This document shows, in pieces, positions 12,436-23,233 of a stretch of DNA of 64,000 nt. Positions within the stretch are counted from its first letter, which is position 1, and every line of letters starts with the position of its first letter. The stretch spans positions 62,001 to 126,000 of the forward strand of contig MEHQ01001485.1 of the NCBI GenBank assembly GCA_008828725.1, given 5' to 3'. The DNA comes from Saccharina japonica. Its lineage: Eukaryota > Sar > Phaeophyceae > Laminariales > Laminariaceae. Both the position numbers and the translations under genes were made by a program. The notes below the pieces were generated by a model that was not told the origin of the DNA, did not search any database, and saw only the letters and a list, made by a program, of their open reading frames with translations.

Positions 12436-13143
12436 GTGGCGATCCCAGGCAATGACCATGTTGCTCCAGCGATCCCACTAGGCAATCCTACTTGCTCGGG
12501 GATTCATGCGCTCTTTGACCGGACGTCCGCCGTCCAGTTGTCGTCGAACTTGATGATCGACTCGTTACTCGTCGTGATTTGCGCCGCATATTCTTGTTCT
12601 TGATAGTTTCGGCAACGCCGCTATTGCACGATCTTGTCCTTCCGTATTTCCCGTATCCTCGGGCGGCCTAGACTCGCCTCCCCTCACGACAAACCACCTC
12701 GTGGCGTCCATGATGTTACCGGTGACGTTGGCCGTGAGATTGGATCTCATTTTCACAGTCCTTGTACTCGAAACTCGAACACTATGTTTTGTGCAGTAGA
12801 ACAGTCCACGGGCGCTGTAATCGTAGTACGATGACCCTGACAAGTTTGCAGCAGGTAGGTCCTTCTAGAACTACAAGTACGTTGCAGACGCACAGCAGGA
12901 GCTCCAGGTGAAGATGATCTTGACAGCTCTTCTGGGAAGTAGACCGTGTTCTTTGTAGCAGCAGCTCCTCGTAGACGACGATGCTCAACGATGCTCTGCG
13001 GGGAAAATCACAGCAAGAGGACCTGGTGTCTGCTGTATGTACGAGTACGTAGCAGCTCGGAACTCAGGCGTAGTGCTTTTATTGGACGTACCCGATGAAC
13101 CGCAGCCCTACGCGAAGCGCCAAACACACTGAGGCTCATGACC

Positions 13144-13778
13144 GGTTGGGAGACGGCGTCCCCTTAAGGCATTGGGGTTGACGTGCTAGTCCAGAGGCTT
13201 GGCGCGAGCCACCGTTAGGCGCGCTCGTTAGCTTCCCTCAGAAGAAAAGTATGATGCTACAAAGAAAGTCTCTCTCTGGGCCAAGGTGCAGAAAACAGAA
13301 CAGATCAGACATAACTGAGAAAATTGGTTGGTTTGTTGGTTGTGAGCTTGGTGGGCGCAACTAGCCTCGACACGCTCGGCTCTACGGCTAGATTTACATT
13401 ATTGGGTTCGTTGTACGGACCGATCCACAGCGACGTTCCTTGGATGCTTACTCGTGACCGTTCTATGTGCTATGTACTGTTTTCAAGAACGCTACGCAGG
13501 TTCAGGCGTTGAACAGGTTGTAGATGCCATGCGTATTTTCTTAGATTTTTCCTATTCGTATTTCGCCACATATCCATGGCTATACTAATACCAAGTGTTT
13601 TCGTACGCACATAACTGAGTGCACGCTTACTTCAATAGCACTCCATACACCGAGTTAGATCGATAGGCTGGTATATACACCTACTATTATACCTGCTACT
13701 ATGATACCACATTGTTCCCGATCAGCGAGTAGCTAGGTTACTGGTTACTGCTGCAGTAGCATAGTACCTACATCAACA
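13144..13778. repeat. Right LTR with preserved empty site
   Basis: The direct repeat of 9527-10921 without the hAT-like insertion. It ends CTACATCAACA and is followed by TTGTC, the partner of the TTGTC before the left LTR. The matching end, the shared internal order and the flanking five bases identify it as the downstream LTR. Confidence 0.8.
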
Positions 13779-13783
13779 TTGTC

Positions 13784-13967
13784 ACGCTTCCCGCTGCTTT
13801 GCACACATGGATTAACCGCGCCGTTACTTTCATATTCCGGTGGCTACTTCGGAAACCCTAACACACATGTTTCACTGCTGCATCTGTTGTCGCACCTTTT
13901 TGTATCATCGCCATTAATAAGTTTATAACGCCTATTTTTCCGCCTGCTGCTCAAATGGAAACCGCAG
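13784..13967 (+). promoter_or_regulatory. Short region between LTR and the monooxygenase-like gene
   Basis: Only 185 bp separate the right LTR from the first Met of the gene. No TATA box stands out. An in-frame TAA lies about 45 bases before the ATG. A pyrimidine-containing stretch ending CCGCAG directly precedes the ATG, so a 5' untranslated exon joined at this point cannot be excluded. Any promoter may lie in this piece or inside the LTR; the sequence alone does not decide. Confidence 0.35.
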
Positions 13968-15767
13968 ATGGCGTACTCTCTTCCTCGAGCACAACACCTG
14001 CCCGACCCTCCTCCTCTGGGTGGTCCACGACACGCGGAAACGCAGCCAAGGGCTATGGGAATGCAGTCACCCGTTTTGGCCATGAAATTTGAGCCGGAGA
14101 CCGGTATGGAGACGCAGATGTCCGCGGAAATGAAACCACAGGCATCCATGAACTTCCCGGAAGCCAATGTTCACGCTTGGCTAAAGGCGAACGGCGGAAT
14201 GTTAGCCCCGCAAGGCGAGGGTCTTGACGGGTTGACGGTCGTCATCGTAGGAGGCGGCCAGACCGCCCTCTTCACGGCTATTCATCTCGCTCAGGCAGGT
14301 GCTACAGTTCAGGTGGTGGAGGCCACTGGAACATGCCAGGGACGCGCGGAAACCCATGTTTTCAGTGACGGCAGCAAGGCACCATTGGGCATGATGCGTT
14401 TCGGTCGGGGGTCGGCTATTTTCGGTGGCATCGTGGTTGCGTTAGGGTTCGTTATGAAGCCCCGTTTCCCCGACCCCGGCGTTGTGCCCACGCTAATCCA
14501 CTATGAAGGTAGCACCTCGGTATGGAATGACATAGAAACAGCGCCCGAAGGCTTTGAGAACGTGCAACACCATTTCCAAGACTTCCTCAAGAACGGCTGG
14601 AACGGGCTTGAAAGCTGGGAATTGATCCAGACTTACCTGCAGAATGACGAACCGGAACTCGCTCGTCAAGCAACTCAAGAGTGGATTGAGCACTTCCGCG
14701 ACGCCACGTTCGGCTCAGCCATCCGCGAAATCTTCCGCGACATCTGGAGTGAGGACGAGTTTAAACGCTTCGATACGCTGGGAGTTGGCTCTGGTGGGTT
14801 CGGTGTTCTCAACCATGTATCGATCTTCGTCATTATGCAGGTCTTCGTGAACGGGTTTGAAGATCAACAATGCAGCCTCGGCAAGTGGGACGGCCAGGAC
14901 GTACAAGACGTAGGGGCCGATGATATAATAGAAGCCTTGAGGCTGCACGCAATAGGCAAAGGTGTGAAGATTTTCATGAATACTCCTGTGACCGGTGTCA
15001 CGTACAATGGCCAGCACCACGTAATCCAATCATCTACGGGATTAGTCTTGAAGTCGGATATTCTAGTGTGCACGACTACCTTGCCTGCCATGGTCTGCAT
15101 CAAGGGTCTTCCTGAACTGCTTGGCAACGTACTTCCAGGGGCTGAGGATTTACCAGCAGATTGCAGATCGGGCAAACTGTTCACCTTGATCGACGTATCA
15201 GGCATCCCGGATATGAACGAATGTGATTTTCCACAGGTCCTCGTTTCGGACCTTTTAAGCCGTCAAATGTATCTGCAGCCAGGCAAGACTGCCAACACGC
15301 GCGTGCTGTTGATGTGGTACGGGTGGCAGAAAGCGTATGACGATCTGGCAGACATGACTGATCACCAAATGATCGAGGAGTGCATCGAAGTCGCTCGGAC
15401 GATCGTAAAAGGCACCAAGTATGAACGGAGCTGGAACCAGATTTTGGGAAAGGTGATAGAACACAAGGTGATTAGATGGCAGGGCCGATGTTTTGCAGGC
15501 AGCGCGTTTCAAGTCGCTGAGCCCGGAGACAATCAGAAGTTGCGTGATGCTTCGTTTCTATGGGGATCCGCTGGAACGATGGCTAACCGGAACACGTTTT
15601 CGGCTATGGCTGATTTGCAAGGTGCCGGGGGGTGGAACGAAGGAGGGTACACAAAGGCGGCGGTCGATATCTCAGCTATCTTGGCGGGGCGTGGAACCGT
15701 GTACAATGATGGCCTTGCACCTTGCAACCTGCTGAAGAAAGACACGTTGGTTTTTAACGATGGCTAG
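13968..15767 (+). CDS. iaaM-like: Tryptophan 2-monooxygenase-like flavoprotein (iaaM family), intronless
   Basis: A single 599-codon ORF. By family the product is an FAD-dependent amine oxidase that would convert tryptophan to indole-3-acetamide, the first step of the indole-acetamide auxin route. Visible features: a dinucleotide-binding strand-loop-helix at residues 91-111 (VVIVGGGQTALFTA, with Ala where the last Gly of GxGxxG is usual), VVEA at 116-119, RAETH at 126-130, LGMMRFGRG at 140-148, FPDPGVV at 167-173, WIEHFRDATF at 239-248, LGVGSGGF at 271-278, GKLF at 402-405 and a C-terminal FAD-contact segment GGWNEGGYTKAAVDI from 554. These follow, in order, the bacterial iaaM sequence as I remember it (FPDPGVV and LGxGSGGF are distinctive). 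R144 and K403 appear to align with its substrate-carboxylate Arg and active-site Lys. Length is slightly above the bacterial 550-560, with a Met/Pro-rich N-terminal extension of about 85 residues. The first Met after an in-frame stop was taken as start. A generic L-amino-acid oxidase is the main alternative. Confidence 0.85.
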   Translation: MAYSLPRAQHLPDPPPLGGPRHAETQPRAMGMQSPVLAMKFEPETGMETQMSAEMKPQASMNFPEANVHAWLKANGGMLAPQGEGLDGLTVVIVGGGQTALFTAIHLAQAGATVQVVEATGTCQGRAETHVFSDGSKAPLGMMRFGRGSAIFGGIVVALGFVMKPRFPDPGVVPTLIHYEGSTSVWNDIETAPEGFENVQHHFQDFLKNGWNGLESWELIQTYLQNDEPELARQATQEWIEHFRDATFGSAIREIFRDIWSEDEFKRFDTLGVGSGGFGVLNHVSIFVIMQVFVNGFEDQQCSLGKWDGQDVQDVGADDIIEALRLHAIGKGVKIFMNTPVTGVTYNGQHHVIQSSTGLVLKSDILVCTTTLPAMVCIKGLPELLGNVLPGAEDLPADCRSGKLFTLIDVSGIPDMNECDFPQVLVSDLLSRQMYLQPGKTANTRVLLMWYGWQKAYDDLADMTDHQMIEECIEVARTIVKGTKYERSWNQILGKVIEHKVIRWQGRCFAGSAFQVAEPGDNQKLRDASFLWGSAGTMANRNTFSAMADLQGAGGWNEGGYTKAAVDISAILAGRGTVYNDGLAPCNLLKKDTLVFNDG

Positions 15768-17385
15768 TATTGCGGTTCTACCACCGTTCGTAGACAGGGT
15801 TTAAGGAAAAGGACCCCGTTTCCTTGTGTCTCGTGTGTTTTGTGTTGTATGTTGTGGTTGGGTTTGACTTATGATCCGGAAACGATGAATGTTCTAGGGT
15901 AACTCGAGCAGTGGTTGGCAAAGACATTTCAGGCTGACGTAATGTATACTACTCAACTAAAGAGACCAACAAGATGTGCCTTGGTCTTATCCGTCCCAAT
16001 TGAGAGGAAACTACCCAATTAGGCGTGCTTCATCATGTTAACGCATTTCGCGCTTCACATGGTCTTCGTTGTACAGCGAGGCCATCAGGTGGCACCTGAA
16101 CGTTTAGTCAATGCCAATTGTTTGGTCAGGGTAGTGGGGAAAGCATCAAGGAACATAGTAGGTGCACGGCTATCATTCTACGCTTTTCATGTTGTATAGA
16201 TGATGAGTTGACGTGTGATGTAGCCACGCAATGTGTTGCACTTCGCTCTCCATCAAAACATTATGCGTTTCGTTTTGTCTTTGTAACATGTTTGCTTTGT
16301 TGTCGATACCTTCGTCGTTCACGACAGGGTAGACGTGTGTGGCGGTGGGCGGTGCGACCACGGTCGGCCATCGGCGGCAAACGTGTGCGTGGTCGGTTGT
16401 TCGCAAGTTTCAGGTGGCTTCAAAATACGCGGGCGGCTCACGTGGTGTTTGGGCAGGGTCGTTGGTGGTATCGGGCAGTTACCCGTTCTATTCGTGTTTA
16501 GTCATTGTCGATGTCGGTGCGCATAATTGGCCGTGGTGCCGACCGGTTTCAAACCGATGATAAAAGCAAACTCACAAATGTAAGTGTTGTCTTTCGCGGC
16601 CGTCTATAGACGTGAGGGGCAAACAGGGGTATATTGGAGCTCCGCTCGTTCATAGTGAGAGTTTAGACCCCTGCCTGGAAGACGCCAGCTGCATTCGTAC
16701 ATCATCATATTTCGACCAAGCTGATATGTAGACACAAACTATTTATCCGCTCGAACGATGGTTCCTAAGAGTTTACGCTTAGGTAATTTACCGCGGCTTT
16801 CAAATACCGCTAAACAAACGTGAAATCTCAAATCAAGTATTTTCGTCAAATCTGAACTAAATTCATTTCGTGAAAGCCATTATCAAGTGATATTTTGAGT
16901 GCACTTTTTTGCGTTCACCTGTTTTAGTGCAATTTGTTCATGTCTTGATTAATTCCAGTGCGATGGGCGAATCACCCCGCACACAAGAAACCTACACCAC
17001 AGCACGCACCCCAGCATCACTCATGCGACAGAGGCCTGCGACGACTGACCTTCAATCTCGTCATAGATTCAGCCCAAGACTAACCCACTTCGTACCGGGC
17101 AAGGCCAGCAAATACACAGAGCGGCCTCGAAGGTGTCATTGCGATTCGCAGTCCCAACCCGTATCGTCGATCGGTGTGTGAGGACTGCAGTTGTAACTCG
17201 CACACGATACCACACACGAGAGATACCAGGTACCAGGAGTCGTACTGCCAGATATACGTGCAGTTATATACGAGTACGACTATAGCATCCACGAGAGATA
17301 CCAGGTATCAAGGTATCAGTCAGCACACACACGTGTTTGGATCGGCGCTCTAGGAAGTACAGAGGCGCCATGGTAGGTCGTATCA
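15768..17385. other. 3' flank of the oxidase gene and intergenic
   Basis: After the stop codon comes a T/G-rich stretch (15800-15870) suitable for a 3' UTR, without a canonical AATAAA. The remainder holds short ORFs without domains. No splice-bounded exon was recognised. Confidence 0.4.
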
Positions 17386-17630
17386 GACGCATGCTACGGT
17401 AGAGGTGCACCATGTATTCTCTGAGGGTGGTCACTTGAGCTCTAACCCTCACCTTAAAACTGTTTTTGGCAAGCAAAACAAGAGCTACCCGATGACCAGC
17501 CCCGCCGCCTAACCGTACAATAAAAACTATGGCAACACAAGACTGAAATTCCGACGATTTTGGGTTAAGGAGCCACGTCATTCAATTGTAGTTTCAGCCA
17601 GGTTGTGCTACTTCTATCGTAGCACGCGTC
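17386..17630. mobile_element. MITE family A, copy 3 (carries an empty site)
   Basis: A 245-bp element. The left end is GACGCATGCTACGGTAGAGG and the right end CTATCGTAGCACGCGTC. Flanking bases GTCGTATCA and GTCGTATAC agree at seven of nine positions and may be the target duplication, which would fit an 8-9 bp class (hAT or Mutator-like). Near 17560 it has the uninterrupted sequence TTTTGGGTTAAGGAGCC. That is the position where the copy at 57.1 kb contains a nested GGGCCC-ended MITE. Confidence 0.75.
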
Positions 17631-19690
17631 GTCGTATACCTGGCGATGGAATACTGAATGATGGTGTATCACGCCGTTGAACTCTATCATAGAGCTGATA
17701 CATGAGTCCCCAGTCGTTGTAGAAACTGCTGCTGCTTTGTGTTTTTCCTCGTACTCGAATGCCTCGTATGTACAACGAGTACCGTAGTTACGTTTCGATG
17801 AATCAACTGATAACATGTTACGGTTCAACAATGTAGAGGTTGTCCCGCTTTATCTATATATTTCAAATTGCTCCACACGATGCTTACGAGTAGCATCAAC
17901 GGGAGATACCATCATGTATCAGTCAACGCATCATACGCCGAAACACAACACGTCAATACACCTGTACACGATAGCATCCACAAGATATACGTGGCCTGTC
18001 CAGCACTACTTGCCGTGGTCATAATATGATGAGTTGTGCTCGTCGTTTTCCATGATGGCTTCGCTCCGACGCCCCTCAACCAACTATCTTCATTCCGACA
18101 AGTGTGGGGTGGTGATTACCTCGCTCGCGTTGTTTCTCGTGACAGTTGCTGTATGTACGAGTATGATATGTTGTTATATGCATATTTGGTACGAATACGT
18201 ATGGTCCGCCTTCTTTCTCTGCATCGGCGGACACGGTTACGTACAAATACTTGACGTATGTATGTGTTGTCTGTCTGGTATGGGCGGCCCGGTATGTTCG
18301 ACACGACGAACAGACGGCCTGGCGAGCGCTCACTGGGTGCAGCAGTGCAACACAACAACTACCAAGTATGTCTTTCAAAAGAAAACAATAAATCTAAGGA
18401 AGCAGCCAGGGGCCCCTCTGACCATGTATAAAAAAAAGAATAAAACAGATTCCCTAGGTGTCAACCTAGAATTCTCTAAATCGGAAACACCAAACCTGTC
18501 TGTCTGTTCGTCTGGCTGTCTGACCCCGGGTCTACAGAGGCTCTGACCCACGGCATTTGTTTCGCCCAAACCTGACGCGCAGACCGCGCGTAGACCGCGC
18601 CCAGCGATAATCGATCGCCACCACACATACAAGCCGGGCCTTCCGCTTGAACGGAGACCTGCGCCTTGAGTTACGCGCCGTACCCGCACCTCGTCAAGAA
18701 AACATCGCTCGCGCAAAGGTCGGTACGAGCAGAAAAATCGGTTGCGATTTGCCTAAAGAGCATCTTTTGTAATATGGGATGACATCGTCGAGCGACGGGT
18801 TGTTCAGCGGGAGTGGTTAACGGCGTTAATGGGATCTTTGCCCGACGATTGCAAAGGATCGTGCTAGATCGCTTCAGGTTGCATGCTCTGGACTCGACTT
18901 GACCCGAATGGGCGTTGCTGTGTATTCCGGGATGTTTTACCCAGGTTGGTTGAAAACGCTACAGTAAATATTAGTATATATTAAAAAGACCAGTAGCTCT
19001 TACATAAGTCACGAGTGACTCGTAATGTCGACACGAATTCGCAAATTGCGACAGGCCATGGATCGAAACAGAAAAGGCTCTACCGGTATAGGTATATTTG
19101 TCTACCAACGGGGTTTCGAGCATGGGTGCCCCGTAATGGCTGTCGACCGTACAAGCTCGCTTTGCTGCCTGTTCGATCCGCAGGGCCACGAGCACGAAGC
19201 TGTGCTCAAGGGTGTTCGGGAATATTCTGTGGCATTCGTTGACCGGGTGGCTTCCAACCCTCCAGTAATTTACGTATAATTTTCCTGGGGTTTGTACAAA
19301 CTTTACTACTGCTACTGCTGTACTTCAACTTGCTTACAGATGTGCGTCCCGTACTACTGCTGCTCTAACTTCTGTACGCTTATAGACCTACATATAAATC
19401 TGTGCTTGAAGTAGAGAGTGGTCTGTAGTGGTCCGTATCGTCTTTACGGGTTACTTGCGCTGTGTTTTGTTATTTTTCTATTAGGATCTAACTTTGTTAA
19501 GTGTTTCGCTTTCGAAGCTGTTTTGAATATACACTTTCCGCGTTAGAAGCTTTCTCGCCTTTCTTCTCTTAAACAAATAGTTTGGCTTTTAGGGAACATA
19601 TGTTTTGGCGTTTATGAGTATGTTTATACCTGCATCGTTTTTGTATGAAAGGACATATTTTGGTTTACCCTCGAAAATATCTTATTTTCT
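17631..19690. other. Intergenic, no gene recognised
   Basis: Several ORFs of 70-170 codons occur on both strands (for example 18034-18546), overlapping each other with Cys/Tyr/Arg-biased composition. None shows a domain, a consistent splice frame or a repeat boundary. Confidence 0.4.
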
Positions 19691-21470
19691 TCGTTTTGTT
19701 TTGTTAGATGAAAAGAAAGCTGCGGTGCTGATGCTATTTATTCTTATGCTTATACTGCTGCTGCCGATGCTGTTTCTGCTGCTGCAACCACTGCTCATAT
19801 TCGTTGTTGCCCATACTCCACCTCCCTACGAGTACATATGTATGTTGTTGTTTTTTTTGGCATGGTTATTCGTGATTGACAACCCGCATTGTGCAGGAAA
19901 CAATCGACCAGAAAAAACACGCACGCCATCAATTATGAACGACCAAGTATATGATTTGTTTTCGCTGGATAAAAAGAAACCTGCGGTGCTGATTCCACCT
20001 CTCTACGAATACATATACTCTGTTGTTGTTGGGGGGCGGTTGGCATGGTTCCTACTGCTGCTGCTGCTGCTGCTGCTGATCATGCTATTTGATTTTTGTT
20101 AGAAGAAAATAAAGCTGCGGTGGTGATGCTGTTTGTGCGTATGCTTCTGGTCATACTACACTTTCCTACGAGTCCATACACTCTGTTGTCGGTGTTGCCC
20201 ATGTTCCACCTCCCCACAAGTACAAACATTCCGTTTTGGCCAAGGTTTTTATGCCGACTCCAGCTGTGCTCTCTCTATCAACGCATCAGATAACTAGTCC
20301 GCATTATTACCCAGGAAACAACCGACCAGAACAAATGCGAACGCAATCAAATTGAACATCATGCTTTTTTTTACTCCTTTTGTTTCATATTAATATATTT
20401 TTTTTGTTGGATGATGAGAGCGCGGTGCTGATTCCACCTCCCGTGTACATACACTCTGTTGTTGATTTTTTCTCGTAGTTTTCCGCAATAATTATCCCGC
20501 ATGTACCAGGAAATAACCCACCAGAAACAACGCGCACGCCATAAAAATGGGCAAGCATTTGTTCTTTTCCGGTTTCATTTTATCTTATATTTGTTTTGTT
20601 GGACGTAAAGAAAGATGCTGTTTGTGCTTACGCTTCTGCTCATACTCCCCCTCCCTACGAGTACATATAGTATGGTGTTGTCGGTGACGCCCGGACTCTA
20701 CGTCCCTACGAATACATATGCTCGAGTACTCGTACATATCCTCTGTTGCTGTTGAGGTTTGTTCGCAAAATATTTATTTTGTTAGTTGTTGTTGAGCTTT
20801 TATTCGCATGTTGCTGCAACTACGGCTCATATTTGTACGATGCTGCTGTCGTTGTTGCCCATACTTCACCTCCTTACAAGTACATATCCTCTGTTGCTCT
20901 TGAGTTATTTCCGCGAAATATTTATTTTGTTAGCAGAAAAGGAAGCTGCGGTGCTGACGCTGTTTGTGTTTATGTTTCTGCTCATACAACACCTCGTTAC
21001 GAGTACAAATCCTCTGCTGGTTTAGGTGTTGCCCATACTCAACCTCCCTACGAGTACATACATATGCTCTGTTGTTGTTGAGTTAGATGCCAATGCTGCT
21101 GCCACCACACGATACGGCTGTCGTGGTTGCCCACACTCCCTACTATTAAATAGTACAAATACTCCGTTGTAGAATTTATTTTTCGCCTGACTCTTCCCGA
21201 TCATTAGCCCGCATTAACCAGTAAATAACTGACCAATTGTTTTTATGCCGATTCCAGCTGTGCTCTCTCTATCAACGCACAGGATCAGTAGCCCGCATTA
21301 AGAAGGAAAAAACGACCAGAAAAATGTGCACACAATCAAGATGAGCAGCAAGTTATTTGTCTCTTCTTTCTTTTCATAAATATTACCGGTATTTTGTATG
21401 GATGGTGAGAGAGCAGTGCTGAGTCCACCTCTCGAGTACATATACTCTGTTGTAAAAGCCCCAAAGTCAA
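19690..21470. repeat. Degenerate tandem repeat with CTGCGGTGCTGATGCTG and CCTCCCTACGAGTACATA modules
   Basis: A module of about 80-100 bp recurs irregularly at about 19.72, 19.98, 20.11, 20.61, 20.94 and 21.41 kb. Its order is GAAAGCTGCGGTGCTGAT, a CTG/TTG-rich stretch, CCCATACTCCACCTCCC, then TACGAGTACATATRCTCTGTTG. A second module, AACCGACCAGAAAAA with CGCACGC, recurs between them at 19.90, 20.32, 20.52 and 21.31 kb. The modules therefore belong to a longer repeat of roughly 250-450 bp that has decayed. ORFs rich in Leu/Val here are products of the CTG content. Confidence 0.65.
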
Positions 21471-23225
21471 CGCCTTTCTTCGTCATTGTCATATTCTATG
21501 ATATACCAGGTACGTATAAAGCAGCAGTAGCACGTAGCAAAGTAGGAGCTACTACTGTACTTACATATTTTACCAGCAGGCGGCAGTATGATAAAAACCA
21601 AACCGAGACTTCGTACGTACACGCTGTTTGCTTTAGTTTCCTCCTTCGTTTAAACGCTTTGTCCGCACTTCTCGGTTTTAGGTGAAGATGTATCGGCCTA
21701 GTTGCTTCAGTCGTTTTGCTGCTGCGGTTGTTGTTGTCGTTGCTGCTGCTGCCGCTGTGCAATGTGTTGATGCTCTGCTGCGGTCGAGGTCACCCGTATT
21801 TCTTGCGTCGCCCTTACTACGACCACTCAGTAGGAAAGCATTGTATCAAATAGGAATCTATTCGTTAATGTTGTTGTCTTAGCAGGTAGTAGTTGTTGTC
21901 GGCGAAAGGAGAATGCTCCCGGCTAAATGTTGCGGGTTTGTTCTTTGGGGGAATCCGATGATTCATACTTGGCTTGAACTTTGCTGCTCTTACGGGGGAC
22001 CCCAGCCGCGCGGACTGCAGTGCGTACTCACGTATGTGCAGCGCAGTAGTGCGTCCTAAAGCAAGCGTTTACTCAGTCATTTGAGCTCCCTGTAGCTTAT
22101 ACAGTACTCCTCCACGTACTCGCGAATCATCAGTCTTTTCGTTTTTTCACACCCCATAGACTGAATCATCATCAAGAGCTGTTGTGTATAATATTTCGAA
22201 AGTCAGACGTCTGACGTGATTGATGCAGACCGTCGTTGTCGTAGGTGCTTATCTGCCACATGCCACGACATACAAGTACTGCTACTGCTGTGTAGTACAA
22301 TACAGCGATAGGCGGGTACTATACGTTCAGTTGTCCGTACGTGCAGCAGTACGTATTGCAGCGCAGCTCCGCGCGGAGCCGTGCGGTGCCGTGGCCTGCC
22401 GTGCTGTTCTAAAGTGCTGTGCCGTGCTGTGCCTTCAGCATTTTGTGGCGAAGGATGAACATCGCGATTCGGACGTACTGTGAGGAGGTGAGAGCGCTCC
22501 ACACACTGCCCACGGAGAATGACAATAAGGACTGCCGTTATAGTGCGATACTACTGCTGTACATACGCGTGTACTCGTATGTACCTGAGATCTTCGTCGA
22601 AAATCTGGCACATGTATTATATGATGTGCAGCTCTGCCTGCCGTGCGAGCTTCCACACCTTTTCAACGCATACGAACGACAGCAGCAGCAACAACAACAG
22701 CAATACTGCAGTAGCTAACTGTTGTGGCACAGCAGTACTGATAAGTGTGTGTATATACAGGCCATGCATCATATACCACCCCACACTTTGGACTGCTCAC
22801 AACTACGTAGTGGTATGTACAATAGGAAGTTATACATACGTGTGTCTTCGATACATGTCGGTCGCACGTATGCTGTGCCGCTCCTCCTGCTGCATCCGCA
22901 ACCCTTCGCCGCGCGAGAGAACAAATTGGACAAAGAAACGACGAATTATCGGGCTTATATCCCTGTTTGCAAACGATATCGTTTATGCTGAAACCCTCAA
23001 CTGCATGTGATACGATGCCCAACGCAGCCCCGGTAGAATAGTGCGACCACAGCTGTTGCTGTATATATCATACGTAGCTCCGCAGCAAAGTTGACAACAC
23101 ATACATGCGTAGCTCCAACTGCTTCTCTACGTATCACATGTGCTGGTGTAAATTACCATACATACGTATACGTACGTACAGTAGTACTCTCGTGGCTATC
23201 TTATCTCTTGTCCCGGCAGGAATTA
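21471..23225. other. Intergenic, no gene recognised
   Basis: CAG/CTG-rich patches at 21720-21790, a GCCGTGC-rich patch at 22370-22440 and scattered short ORFs. Nothing can be assigned. Confidence 0.4.
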
Positions 23226-23233
23226 TAAATTTT

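Larger units (their letters stand above)
9527..13778. mobile_element. LTR retrotransposon, non-coding (fossil), with 5-bp target duplication
   Basis: A pair of direct long repeats (about 630 bp each once an inserted element is removed) bounds a 2.2-kb interior. The left repeat begins TGTTGGGAGACGG; both repeats end CTACATCAACA. The outer flanks carry the same five bases, TTGTC, at 9522-9526 and 13779-13783, the target duplication expected for an LTR element. The interior (10922-13143) shows no recognisable gag or pol domain and contains a GAT microsatellite, so this is a short derivative without coding capacity. Over the first 89 aligned positions the two LTRs differ at about 15, which points to an old insertion. 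It ends 185 bp upstream of the tryptophan-monooxygenase-like gene. Confidence 0.8.

Noticed and set aside
11876-12603. 200-codon minus ORF with poly-Ser and plus ORF with poly-Met inside the LTR element
   Set aside because: They owe their length to the GAT microsatellite. No gag or pol motif is visible.
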